Below, in pieces: positions 31,071-41,369 of a stretch of 42,833 nucleotides of DNA. The notes beneath the pieces were generated by a model, which saw only the letters and a program-made list of their open reading frames with translations, was not told the origin of the DNA and did not search any database. The position numbers were made by a program, and so were the translations under genes. How positions within the stretch are numbered: the first letter of the stretch is position 1; the number at the start of each line of letters is the position of its first letter. Source of the stretch: Chara braunii (Eukaryota > Streptophyta > Charophyceae > Charales > Characeae); assembly GCA_003427395.1 (NCBI GenBank), contig BFEA01000019.1, positions 4,362,244 to 4,405,076 of the forward strand, written 5' to 3'.

Positions 31071-31815
31071 TATAAAAATAAAATCTTTTATATTTATAAG
31101 TTATCATTATAATGTTCGTGTAATTATAAAAATTTCAATTTTATTTTATAAGTTTTCGTCTAAATGTGAGTTATCGCTTCCAACTACATCTATTTGTTCA
31201 AAATGGAATGGAAGTCAGAACAAGTTTATGAAATGTTTTAATCAAACTTTCATTATACTACAACAAATATCTTATAATTTATAATGGATTACCTTATTTA
31301 TAACTGAAAATCCTTACTTATAATGACAATTAAATTAAAATATTTCATGAACTCATCCAGACTTCCATTCCATCTATAACTTCCAGTTCAAATAAAAAGA
31401 GATACCCTATTCTTCGAAGGAAAGTTTTAAAGTAAACCGAAAATTTTTAAAATTAGAATGATATTTTTAAAGATAAAATGAGATTTTTAAATTTAGAATG
31501 CAATTATACTATAAAATTATTATTTAACTATGAGAAATATTTATGTTAGAAATGTGAGAATTGAACTGAGTAAGAAAAGTTAGTGCATAAATGCAAGAAG
31601 TGAACTGACTCTTATAGCTCTAGCACGTGGTGAGTAACTAAACCAACTACCTATCAAACCGAAACTCAGACTGAGTAAAACTCTCACTGAGCCACGTGCA
31701 AATTCGTACCATAATGATAAGTATCCTCATTTAGTCCCAATATTAAACCTTGTCAGCAATAGTTTATATTCTCTAAATTATTGTATTTTTTTTTACCCAA
31801 CTTACATAAGGCGTA
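31071..31815. other. AT-rich, no gene; loose inverted similarity
   Basis: GGAATGGAAGTCAGAACAAG (31204-31223) and CATCCAGACTTCCATTCCAT (31353-31372) are inverted copies in their core, and TCATGAAATATTTTAAT-type words also pair. This may be a foldback element of roughly 170 bp. Confidence 0.4.
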
Positions 31816-31822
31816 AAGCTAT

Positions 31823-31940
31823 ATCATTCAACTTAGAAAACAAAGTCTAGCTTCACTATTGAATATACGTAAACACAGGGCACTACTACTTTTATTTTCC
31901 TTGGGCATGTGACTAGGTCATTCAACTTACAAACAAAGCC
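31823..31940. repeat. Two copies of the CATTCAACTTAGAAACAAAG motif
   Basis: TCATTCAACTTAGAAAACAA at 31825 and GTCATTCAACTTACAAACAA at 31917, each followed by AG-C and a pyrimidine-rich stretch. Seven relatives lie at 38.86-39.91 kb. Confidence 0.7.
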
Positions 31941-32169
31941 AAGTTTCCCTGAGTTGTTTAAGTAGCCAAGTTATATATATGTTGTCGGACCAAATACCCT
32001 TATTTGACCATGTTTTTACATTCGACACACTGATCGCACCGACCGCCATGACGAAGTCAGTCTGAACTTAAAGATGTAAGTGTTTTTGCGTGACACTTTG
32101 AAACGATTTCGTCGACCATTGAGGACGGGGCAAATCGGCGAGAAAATTTCGTTAAGTATGCGCACGCAT

Positions 32170-32255
32170 TATCGTGGCATGCGCTCTGATGGTTAGAGTC
32201 AGTAGTAATACCCTTCAACCAAGAAGGTCGAGGGGTCGATTGGATTAGTGATATG
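32170..32255 (+). other. tRNA-like fragment (A-box and B-box like)
   Basis: GCTCTGATGGTTAGAGTC followed 36 bases later by GGTCGAGGGGTCGATTGG resembles the D-arm and T-arm of a tRNA. Stems do not close fully, so this would be a SINE head or pseudo-tRNA at most. Confidence 0.3.
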
Positions 32256-32259
32256 TAAG

Positions 32260-33090
32260 GTAGATCTACGACTCACGCTTCGGCTTAATCATCAACACAT
32301 TAGTCAGGATAAATAAATATACGTCTCGACCATACGGTCGGAGCGATTATTAGAGTATCATCGTCACCGCGCGGAATACTAAGCACTTGCTCGAGCGGTA
32401 CCTCTAATCTTATCCGTATACCTCAAGTAAGGTTGAGGCTCTCGCTCGGCCTCACATATGAATGGGCGTTTGGCTCTTGGACGGTAACTTTCTAACCATG
32501 CGGCCACCCAAGCAATTGATATTTCCTTCCTTTCGGAGGAAAACATCATTTTGGACTCTGATATCGCTCGCATAGGGCCTAGACTCAGGCTACTTGACCT
32601 AGTACCTACGTATCTACCGGTACTGGGCCTCTAAGAGTGCCAACTTTTGTCTGCTACTGCCCGACCTCGAGTATCCGGCGCATCTACTTCTACTTGGTGT
32701 AGTACCAGCCTACCTGCTACTTGAGTGTTTTCTACTGCTGCGGGCCTCTTTCCCCACCACTTGAGTGTTTTTCCGCTACAACCCTCAAAGTCATGACCAC
32801 AGGAAAGTATCAACCCAGTAGGGTCTGCCCCATGAGGGTCACACACACACTAAGGCCGACAAGCATTCCGATAGGCACGCAAAACAACAAGTGCGCACAC
32901 ATAGACTCGGAAACAGGCTCGGACTGTTCGGAGGAGTGAGCCTCGCTACTTTACATATATTTAAGCTGCCCCACTCCTACCCGAAGTAGGAGCTAGCTGA
33001 ATAGGTTTGGGTGCAGACTGTTAAGCAATGGACTCAAGGATCCAATCTACTTGATCCTAAGCTAGTTCTTTTTTGGCAGCTCAACAACAG
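32260..33090. other. No recognised gene
   Basis: Mixed composition. Contains a hairpin CTCCTAC/GTAGGAG (32974-32980/32986-32992) and two CACTTGAGTGTTTT-like words (32719 and 32758). No protein domain. Confidence 0.4.
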
Positions 33091-33099
33091 TTCACCCCT

Positions 33100-33190
33100 C
33101 GTTCAGAAGCCCGGGGCTTGAACCGGCGACCTTGTTATGAGAATTAGTTGTCGTTTGCCTTGTTGAAACGAGGCTTGACACTTGGCAAGT
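33100..33190 (-). other. tRNA-like sequence, minus strand
   Basis: Minus strand reads CTAATTCTCATAACAAGGTC then GCCGGTTCAAGCCCCGGG. This is an anticodon-loop-like CTCATAA segment, the usual AAGGTC variable region and a B box (GGTTCAAGCCC). The T stem pairs four of five and the D arm is degenerate. A tRNA-derived SINE or pseudo-tRNA is more likely than a working gene. Confidence 0.4.
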
Positions 33191-33199
33191 TAAGATAGT

Positions 33200-33760
33200 T
33201 AGGAGTTAGATTCTATTAGATTTATTTTATTTTATTTTTTAATTTTCTTTTTAGATTTCCTAGTTTTTCTTTTCTTTTTCTGATTAAGTTGTTTTGTTTT
33301 GTTTTCTTTTAAACAAGTACAAATTTCTCTTAATAAACTTACCTTAGTGTATTTGCCTCAAGTTTCGGGCAAATTCATTCCTGGGAAGTCTTCGACATAC
33401 CGACACGATTGCAGACCTTCGAACGAGGTCGACCGGACCCTATCGGGCATGTGAGCAGGACATGGTGCGGGTGAGCGGACGATGAGAGGAAAATGAAACG
33501 AGATGCAGCATGAAAGACCGTGCGGTTGGAAAAAACGAGAATGGCGGCCAGACGGAAGAGGAGAGCGCCGCGAGAAGGAAGAAGAGTACGCAAAAAGAAG
33601 AGCAAGACAAAAATCACCACACGGTAGAAGGAGAACGTGGGGACGTAGCGCAAGCGGGCATGAAGAAGACAACATGGTGCATGGATCGCAAGGGAAGCAG
33701 CGTACGCAAGAGCAGAGCAAGAAAGAGATTGGGTAAGTCTTCTATCACGCAACAGACACC
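33200..33760. other. No recognised gene; purine-rich stretch
   Basis: T-rich then A/G-rich DNA. Long open frames at 33503-33794 come from the purine bias. A GGGTAAGTCT at 33731 looks like a plant 5' splice site, but no exon can be supported. Confidence 0.35.
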
Positions 33761-33894
33761 GGGTACTTCGATCGATAGAGTGAACAGAGACTAATGAACC
33801 TATCGCTAAAACATGAACAATCTACACTATTGCTATGTGTGTGTGTGTGTAAGTGTGTGCGAGTGAGCGTGTGAAGAATCGCGTGGCAACCTCA

Positions 33895-33966
33895 TGCTAC
33901 TTCCATCGATAGGATGAGCAAAAATCGAACGGATCTACCGCTAGAATATGAAAATATATACTATTG
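33895..33966. repeat. Dispersed repeat TCCATCGATAGGATGAGCAA, copy 1
   Basis: GCTACTTCCATCGATAGGAT then GAGCAAAAATCGAA, GGATCTACCGCTAGA and ATATACTATTGC. A related copy is at 41370-41450. On the minus strand both read DPF-FCS-YRWK. Confidence 0.6.
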
Positions 33967-34564
33967 CACGCGCGTGTGTATGTGTGTGTGCGCATGTATA
34001 TATGTGAGCACATGTATGTGTGCGTGAGAAAGAAAGAGAGGGAGGCACTCGCCTCGACGAAGCGTGAGCCGAGTGAGTGACGCATGTGATTGAACAAATC
34101 CCCGAATAAAAGGTGCGCTCATTTTGACTGAAACGTACCACAAATGCAGCTTGATTACATTCTATTTATTATCATTATTTATTTTTATTTTTATTTTATC
34201 ACTATTACTAATTATTATTATTATTTCGTTATTGCTATTAACGATAGCATTTGCACTTGATGGTTCCTCCTAATGAGGCCGTGATTATGGCTTGATCTAG
34301 CAACGAATATGACCAGATACGCTCGAACGTGCGCAAAAAAAGGGGGAAGATAGCGACGTTGGATGAGAAAGAAAATGAGTGGGAAGAGGGGAGAAGAAAA
34401 AAACACGAAGGTAGAGAAGAACGAATGTGCAAGGAAAGAAGAGTCGCGCATAATGCAAGGAGGAAGACTGCAGAAGGAGGGAAGGAGGCGAGTGTGTGGG
34501 TTCTCAAGGTCTGATGAGGGTGACGAGATACGTACCTGGTGCATGAGGAGAGGATGACTAAGGT

Positions 34565-34870
34565 GTTGACATCATGAACATTGGTCTTTGAGAGTCGAAG
34601 TGTGCCTGTTGCGTGAACGCAACTGTAGGTAGGATAGTAGAGTAGAGTAGGCTGGGGCACTGGGCACCGGGCACAAAGGAGCGACCTTGGATACTGTGTT
34701 GGTGTGGCCTATGGGCTTGAACATTGGCTCATTACTTCATTTTATTGCTCTATTTGGATGGATTCTAGGTGCTATTGTGCTTGTACATGACTACTCAGAT
34801 ATCTGTGTGATTTCGCAACTTGGTTTTCTATATATAGTTCACACTCATATTCCTTGCGCTTGCGAGAAGG
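34565..34870. repeat. Direct repeat pair, copy 1
   Basis: Shares GTGCCTGTTG-GTGAA, GGATACTGTGTTGGTGTGGC, TTGAACATTGGCTCA, TTGTACATGACTAC and CACTCATATTCCTTGC in order with 35810-36125. Offset is about 1.25 kb. Confidence 0.8.
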
Positions 34871-34873
34871 GAA

Positions 34874-34875
<2 letters not shown>

Positions 34876-34924
<49 letters not shown>
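34876..34924 (+). repeat. (TTA)n microsatellite
   Basis: Uninterrupted ATT/TTA run directly after direct repeat copy 1. Copy 2 is followed at the same place by a TTTA run (36136-36160), as expected if both repeats share a simple-repeat tail. Confidence 0.95.
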
Positions 34925-34925
<1 letters not shown>

Positions 34926-35179
34926 AGAGCAAATTTATCTTACATGCATTCGCTGACAGCGTCGTGGGGATGACCGTCGTCCGCCCGACTTGTTGGGATG
35001 CAGGCTCATGCCTGTTGTGTCCTCATTCTGTGGTCTCAGCCTGCTGCACATCGTGATGGGTAGTGCTGCGTTGAGGTTTCGTTGCATTTAGGTTGTGGTT
35101 TGTGAAGGCTATCGTCCTCTGTCTCTTGGGTTTTGCCTGCCTCAGACTTTGTTGACAGGCGACAACCGTGACACAAAAA

Positions 35180-35765
35180 AGAGAGAGACAAACAAATAGG
35201 CGGACAAACAGACAGAAAGACAAACAGACCGACAGACAGACAGACTGGACAAACAAACAGAACATACACATATAAGATACAGATAGACAGGCAGACAAAT
35301 CCAGACTGGATAGACAAACAAAACATACAGATATAAAAGACAGACAGATAGACAGAAAGATCCAGACTGGACAAACAAACGGAACACACAGACACTGTGC
35401 TACACACACATACACAGTGAAAACACACAGTGAGACATACACAGACGCCGCAACGCACATTCACAGTGACACAGTGTACAGTGACATACACACCTACACA
35501 GTGAGACAGTGCACAATGACATACACACATTCACCGTGGCACGTACACTGTGAAACAGATACAGACACAGTCATACCGTGCACGATGACACAAATACAGA
35601 GTTCACCATCACATAGATACATGGCGCACTGTGACACACACGGGGACACAGTGACAGTAGGCACACAACCACTGTGACATACACAGAAACACACAGTGCA
35701 CTGTGACACACATGGAGAAAGACACATACACAGAAAGTGAGACAGAGAGAGAGAGATAAAGAGAA
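35180..35765. repeat. GACA/CAGTGACA-rich minisatellite block
   Basis: First half has ~66-bp units with ATCCAGACTGGA-AGACAAAC and ACATACA-ATATAA-A. Second half has ACACAGTGACATACACA-type units. Open frames here are artefacts of the repeats. Confidence 0.85.
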
Positions 35766-35809
35766 AAAAGGAGAAATATACGTACATAGTGCATGTGAAA
35801 GGTCGACTT

Positions 35810-36125
35810 TGGTAGCGACGTCTTGTACATTGGTCTTCACAGTCGAATATGCCTGTTGTGTGAAAGCGGTTGTAGAAGGATAGGCAAGTAACGCAGGGTC
35901 GCAGGCAGGGCGCTGGGCGCCAGATAGAGAGGGGCTACGCTGGATACTGTGTTGGTGTGGCCTGAGGGTTTGAACATTGGCTCAATAGCTCATTGTATTG
36001 CTCTTATTTGGATAGAATCTCCGTGCATTTGTGTTCTCTGCTTGTACGTGACTACCTTGACATCTGTATGATTTCACAACTTGGCTTTCAATATATCGTT
36101 CCCACTCATATTCCTTGCATGTATG
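35810..36125. repeat. Direct repeat pair, copy 2
   Basis: Diverged copy of 34565-34870 in the same orientation. Together they could be two insertions of one element or ends of a longer one. No terminal motif proves an LTR. Confidence 0.8.
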
Positions 36126-36134
36126 CCTTTCAAA

Positions 36135-36164
<30 letters not shown>

Positions 36165-36165
<1 letters not shown>

Positions 36166-36765
36166 GATTATAGCCATGAGTTGGCAGAAAACCGATGTGC
36201 CGTGAGTAAGCGATGTTGTCCGCAGCCAATTGGGTGAGCGGGATGCAGTGCACACCCAATTAAGTAAACGGACACTGTGTGCAGCCAATCAAGGGAGACA
36301 ATGTGATGCGCAGTTCATCTGCCATGATCTGACAAAAAGGGACTGGGTATGAAACTGTTGCTGAAAAACATAGCGAGAATGAGAAGTTCCGTGAAACTGT
36401 CTCGCTATGTGAACGTTTTTTTGGGAATGTGGCCGCAAGGGAATCAACTCCGTACAGTCTTGCCTTGCTTAATAGACCACCTAACATTGATAAAGCAGGG
36501 TTCACAGTGGGTTGGGGAATTGTGTGTGTTATTCGTCAAGTACTGTGAAAGTGGACAGCATCAACTAACTCTTGCCCTACAGTGGACTAAAGCATCTTCT
36601 GCAAAAAAATCCTAAACTAACACAGTTCAAAGATTTGGCAGAAGGTCTTTAAGGTGTGGGGCACAAGTTTCGTATAGCCTACCCGCATAAGCTTAAAGAC
36701 TTCCGAATGATCCAGGCTTAAGAGACATCAAAAGCGACGATCTCGTTCGTCGAGAGAGAACTTGC
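36165..36765. other. No gene; one 11-bp perfect inverted repeat
   Basis: ACATAGCGAGA (36368-36378) and TCTCGCTATGT (36400-36410) form a stem with a 21-nt loop. Loose AGCCAAT repeats lie at 36225-36290. Confidence 0.5.
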
Positions 36766-36771
36766 AAGGGT

Positions 36772-37079
36772 GATAGGAGGAGCGAGGCCCCGAGAGGTCT
36801 GCCCTATTGCCTAACTGCACGGCTAAGGAAAAAGGGTGGTGATAAGAGAAGCGAGGCTCCAAGAAGCCTGCCTTATTACCATCAGTCGTGCGTCAGTGCA
36901 AGTAAGCGATAAGAGGAGCGAGGCCCAAAGAGGCCTGCCCTATTGCAATAATGGCATGGGTAAGGGAGGTGGTGAAAAGAGAAGCGAGGCTCCGAGAAGC
37001 CTACCTTATTGCCCGCGAGCCGTGGTTCGACATCAAACAACGATAGGAGAAGCGAGACCCCATAAGGTATGCCCTATCA
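36772..37079 (+). repeat. Array of five 38-nt covarying hairpin repeats with 28-31-nt spacers
   Basis: Copies at 36772-36809, 36841-36878, 36908-36945, 36974-37011 and 37042-37079, spaced 66-69 bases. Common frame: GATARGAGRAGCGAGGC, a 6-8-nt loop, then a pairing arm and CCYTATTG. Outer stem joins positions 2-6 with 32-36, inner stem 14-18 with 25-29. Compensatory changes between copies: pair 5-33 is G-C or A-U, pair 18-25 is C-G or U-A, pair 16-27 is G-U, G-C or A-U. Spacers are unrelated. Drawn on + because the RNA form pairs with G-U on that strand, but the strand is not certain. The shared peptide RSEA-R-LPYC in one frame is a by-product. Confidence 0.85.
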
Positions 37080-37089
37080 CGACCAGACA

Positions 37090-38340
37090 CTCAGTAAAAA
37101 GGTGAGGATTTTATGTGATCTACCTTTCTATGACAACTCTTATGAAGATCCCGCAAAAGATTAACGAACTGACAACGTCCAATTTCTGATTCTACTGAGG
37201 TGGAGGTAGAAGGAATGTGACCCCGTGTGACTTGTTCTGCTACCTTAACCTAGTGATTGATATCAAATCTTATAATTCTACTCCGTAGGAGATTGCATAT
37301 ATTTTGTACGTGTATGTCGGAAGGGGAACGTTTTGGCGATGTCAACTCTATACTTTTCTTCCGTTAGACGACTATCTCTAGAAGCTGATCTGATAAGATG
37401 TTAGAGAGGCTGCCTAGAGGGAGTTATGTCGATGTAGTATTATTCCCGACTAAAATGAAGTTCAGTATATTGAACTTCGGATAGGGTCATGTCGATGGCA
37501 AGAAGGTGTTGAGACCGTGTTGACCTGTGTGTGATTGCAGGTCACCTTTACTTTCAAGAGGACTTATTATGAGTCTATACAAGAGTAAATCTTGTTGCCT
37601 TATGGTAACAGGTTGGTTGGCCAACTTAACCCTCACTCACCCTCGATACCCACACTTTGCATCGACCTTTGCACTGAACGACATTTCTGATTTTTCGGTC
37701 ATTGTCTAAAAGGTATATGTTTGGTCAAAATGGATCCTTGAAATGACTGAAGTTAGATATGGATGAATGACTAAGTCGAAAAGGGGATGTCTGGCGGAAA
37801 GGTTGTAAGTTTAAGTGTTATGTGGGTGAAAGTGAATAAAAGGTTGATTCCGTCAGAATTTTGTAATGTGATTGACTCTTTTCTGGAGGTCAGTAAAACG
37901 ACCAGCCATGCTATTCACTGCAACCCATTGAGAAACTTACGCTATTCTGAGCCTTGGTCCAGATGTTCATCAACACGATATTTATACACTCGGTTTTAGT
38001 ACCCAACCTTGTGCTCTTCCCTGATTTTAAGCAGATTATGATTATTGCTAAAACTACGAGCCTTATTAATTTCATATTCATTTCATTTATATTGTTTGAA
38101 AGGTCAATGACCTAGGTTTTCCGTGATGAATTCTGATTGTTTATGTTAAAAGTGTTGAGTGTATGTGATATTTTTTATCCTAATTATTGAGTATTATTTA
38201 TTTTCCTACGTATGTGTGGTATATCAAAAGGGTTTTCATAAAAAAATATGTTGAATGAACTTAATCACTAAGTAGTATGTGTATATATTTTATGTGCAAC
38301 CCCTGACAATTCAGACATTGAAGGAATCAAGCTCCGGAAA
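37090..38340. other. No recognised gene
   Basis: AT-rich, weakly structured. ORFs at 37527-37709 and 37787-37999 have no domain. Confidence 0.4.
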
Positions 38341-38850
38341 AGAGTTAGGTTCTGAGTCATACCTATCGAAACTATTTATAGTCAAGGCATAGTATGCGCG
38401 AACGTCCGTCGGTCGAGTCGACCTGAATTGTGAGTCGGTCCGGGAGATCAACGCCCCGATGCCCGACCCGTATACAAGTCAGTCTTAGGAGTTCAACCAC
38501 ACGTATGTCTATGCTACGACGATCGAGAAAATGCCCTCTACTGACTTACCTCTGCAATTACATATAAAAGTCTTCGCACGTGGGTCAATAACTCAACAAT
38601 ACGCCCACCTAAGAAATAACAACTCCTGCAGGTGGAGGTAAGTTGTACCTCGCGGAACCTCTGTCCTGTCACAGGGAGCCGCGAGAGGTATAGTTGGCGC
38701 GCATGATCGGAGTTGGTTTTTGACTAAAACGCTTCTAAAACTCCTGAGTGATATGACCGTGAGGTCCGACATTGAAAATATTTTATGTCTGGGTGTGGGA
38801 CCGCCGCGCCCGACAACGTTTATGCTCTTAGTATTTTAATGTAGCATAAG
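38341..38850. other. GC-richer island, no gene; one bulged hairpin
   Basis: TACCTCGCGG (38646-38655) pairs with CCGCGAGAGGTA (38679-38690) apart from a two-base bulge. CG-rich composition resembles the island at 28.7-29.6 kb. Confidence 0.4.
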
Positions 38851-39173
38851 ACTGAACCATTCAACTTAGAAACAAAGTTCAAATGGTCCCTTCTTACCAC
38901 AAATTAATATTCTTAATTAATACTCTCTTCGTTATGATGAAGTATAGTCAGACAATTAAACTTAGAAACAAAGTTTAACTAGCCTGTTCGTATAACATAG
39001 TAATATTATAGTATAGATAAAAATATTATTTCATTCCAACATGTGTGTCGCCCCAGACCCAACCATTAAACTTAGACATAAACTATGGTCCTTCACTTAA
39101 TATCCCTCACAATAAACAAAAAGGTAGCTTGAGTCATTCAACTCAGAAACAAAGCTCGAACCTCCCTTTTCAT

Positions 39174-39452
39174 CTAGGTTATTGGATCGGACGTCCGGGA
39201 CCCCCCTGACCGTCCGGGATGTCCGACCGGACATCTGGTCGGACGTCGGACTGGACAGGGTATGTCCAACCTAGAGCACAAAAAAAAAAAATAAAAAAAA
39301 AAATGAAAAACATCATGTGGCTTCCGCCTTGCATTAGGTGTATGCCACCAAAGTTTTGGATCATTTGGGCCAGTAGAATAAATAATAAAAATCTTCAAAG
39401 ATTCTAATCCCCACCTGTTCCCCTCCTATCCCCATCAAAACCCATCGCACCG

Positions 39453-39495
<43 letters not shown>

Positions 39496-39690
39496 CCCCA
39501 AATACCACCCTATCACCAAATGCTCAGAAAAATCTGAAATTTTTTCTGGGGGGTCTCTAGGGCATGCGCAACACTGTGATTTTTTTTTTTTTTTTTTTAG
39601 TGCCAAAAAGCCGTCGTCCGGAAATCCGGACGACTGGGGGACCTGACGTCCGGGGGGAGACGTCCAGTCTCCGGACCATTGGTAACCAAG
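39174..39690. mobile_element. hAT-like non-autonomous element with perfect 8-bp duplication (517 bp)
   Basis: Flanked on both sides by CTTTTCAT (39166-39173 and 39691-39698). Ends CTAGGTTATTGG and CCATTGGTAACCAAG are imperfect inverted repeats. Both ends are packed with short GGAC/GTCC palindromes (CGGACGTCCGG, GACGTCCGGG). The inside has A runs, a C homopolymer (39453-39492) and no transposase. An 8-bp target duplication is the hAT hallmark. Confidence 0.85.
39453..39492 (+). repeat. Poly(C) tract
   Basis: Forty uninterrupted C residues within the hAT-like element. Length is likely unreliable. Confidence 0.9.
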
Positions 39691-39914
39691 CTTTTCATTA
39701 ACAATAAAGAAACATCGAAAAACCAGAAAGTAAACCAAGACGACCAAGTCATTCAACTTATAATCGGAAACAAAGCTTGATCCCTGAAAACACATTCGCA
39801 GGCAGCCCACGAAAGTTAGAGCAACTAGACTATCCAACTTAGGAACAAAGTCAGGTCCTCCAGGCAATCAAAATAAACATAGCATTAGGCCGTTCAACTT
39901 AGAAACTAAGCCTT

Positions 39915-41365
39915 GACCTTGATTGACCAAAACAATCGCAAACAAAACCAAGTTCCTCTCACCTTCCCCCAATTCAAAACCCTTTTTCAATCCGACTTCA
40001 AACAACCAACAAATATGAAACTTAGATTGCGCATGCATTCCTTTACTTAACTCTTATTTAAGTCAAGAAAGTCAAACATAAATTAAGTAGGGATGCACAT
40101 AATATACTCAGTCAAACTGTAAATAGATGTACGCGTAAGGGTTTTTACTGGGTTTATAGAAGGAGATGAAGATTACCACTCAGTTCCCTGCCTCCAAAAC
40201 CTCGGCTAGGTTCCGACAGAGCTCCAATGGGGCAATCCTCCCACAGAGGTCTTGGCACAGATTACGGGTCGCAATCCCGTCTGCTACTTTCCTCTCAAAA
40301 CCAATAGACTAGACTTAGAATAAAAAGGACAATTTTTTTTTTTTTTAGTAGCTTAGATACAAGGGAGGTGCTCTCAGATTTTCGTGAGAAGGCCTTGGAG
40401 TCTTGATCCGCATGAGGGCCCCGCAATGGTGGTCAAACACGCAGTAACACTACCAACTGAAGTCAAACCTCCTGCCGTTGACTCCTTGACGACCCGCTCA
40501 CTGGCAGTAAAGACCCCCTTCTTCAAAAAAACTCAATTCACCTGCAGCCCGTGACCTAAAGTAAACGGGCCAGAGGTAAGTCTGCGCCTTCACGGCTGGC
40601 TTGTTGCTGCCCTGATCAACAACATAAGAAACACGCCAACCTTGTGACATAGTCAACAACAGCCGCCAACTTCCAAACAAAAATTAGGCTTACCGTACAA
40701 CAACGACCGAATTACACATACCTCGTCAGTCAGCACACCAAAGGAATGTAGGGACTCAGCGGATGTAAGACGTGCTTCAGGAATTCCGCAAGGTTGACCT
40801 CTTGAAACACAGGTACTAAAACTCATGCGTGCACTTGCGCAGCCACGCACGCCTGTATTCCCACATTTCCTCGTCCACCTACTGTACTTAATGTCCGACT
40901 GCTCCTGACTGATGGCCACGTAAGGTTCAATCACTTGAAAGGAAGCTCCTGAACGCAATAGCCCGACCTTTAGTTTCACCCCGCACTATCTGTTCCCAAC
41001 GATAAGCACACTTTCTTTCCCCTTCCGATGTTGATTGACTCCTAGCCAGAATATCGGCCCGACTTTTTCCACAGAGGTATCGACAAGCGCTCTGAGGCGC
41101 CATATGAAGAAGCAGGAGGTCACCTCCACGATGACGAAGAAGGCGACTTTGTCATGAAGAGCATGACCATGATTACTACGAGACCAACATCGTTGCGACG
41201 ACTGTCAATACCAGTGGTGCTACGCACACCACCAAAAAGATGAGTGGGTTGTACACGGCCGTTAGCCTAAATTACTGTGCTTTCCAACGCACCTGGTCGA
41301 TCCCCTTGCCAGGTTCACTTGCTCTTTTCGTACACTGCTCACTCTCTCTCCGAGGCAGCCCAACT
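39915..41365. other. No recognised gene
   Basis: Balanced composition. ORFs at 40498-40680 and 40653-40979 (minus) carry no domain I recognise. A T run lies at 40332-40346. ACGGGTCGCAATCCCGT (40263-40279) is a palindrome-like word. Confidence 0.4.
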
Positions 41366-41369
41366 TCAT

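Larger units (their letters stand above)
38857..39910. repeat. Seven copies of the CATTCAACTTAGAAACAAAG motif, interrupted by a hAT-like element
   Basis: Copies start near 38857, 38952, 39062, 39133, 39748, 39831 and 39889. Intervals are 58-110 bases once the 517-bp insertion and its 8-bp duplication are removed. DNA between copies is unrelated. Consensus TCATTCAACTTAGAAACAAA then GTC--GACCTCC. Confidence 0.75.

Noticed and set aside
33503-33794. Charged plus-strand ORFs as a nuclear protein
   Set aside because: Composition follows the local A/G bias; two frames are equally open and no motif is present.
34514-34535. Hammerhead at CTGATGAGGGTGACGAGA
   Set aside because: The core heptamer is present, but GAGA replaces GAAA and no helix II forms.
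34565-36125. LTR retrotransposon with flanking LTRs
   Set aside because: No TG...CA ends, no primer-binding site or polypurine tract, and only minisatellites inside.
36772-37079. CRISPR array
   Set aside because: Repeat and spacer sizes fit, but the five repeats differ at many positions, there are no cas genes, and the surroundings are eukaryotic transposon-rich DNA.
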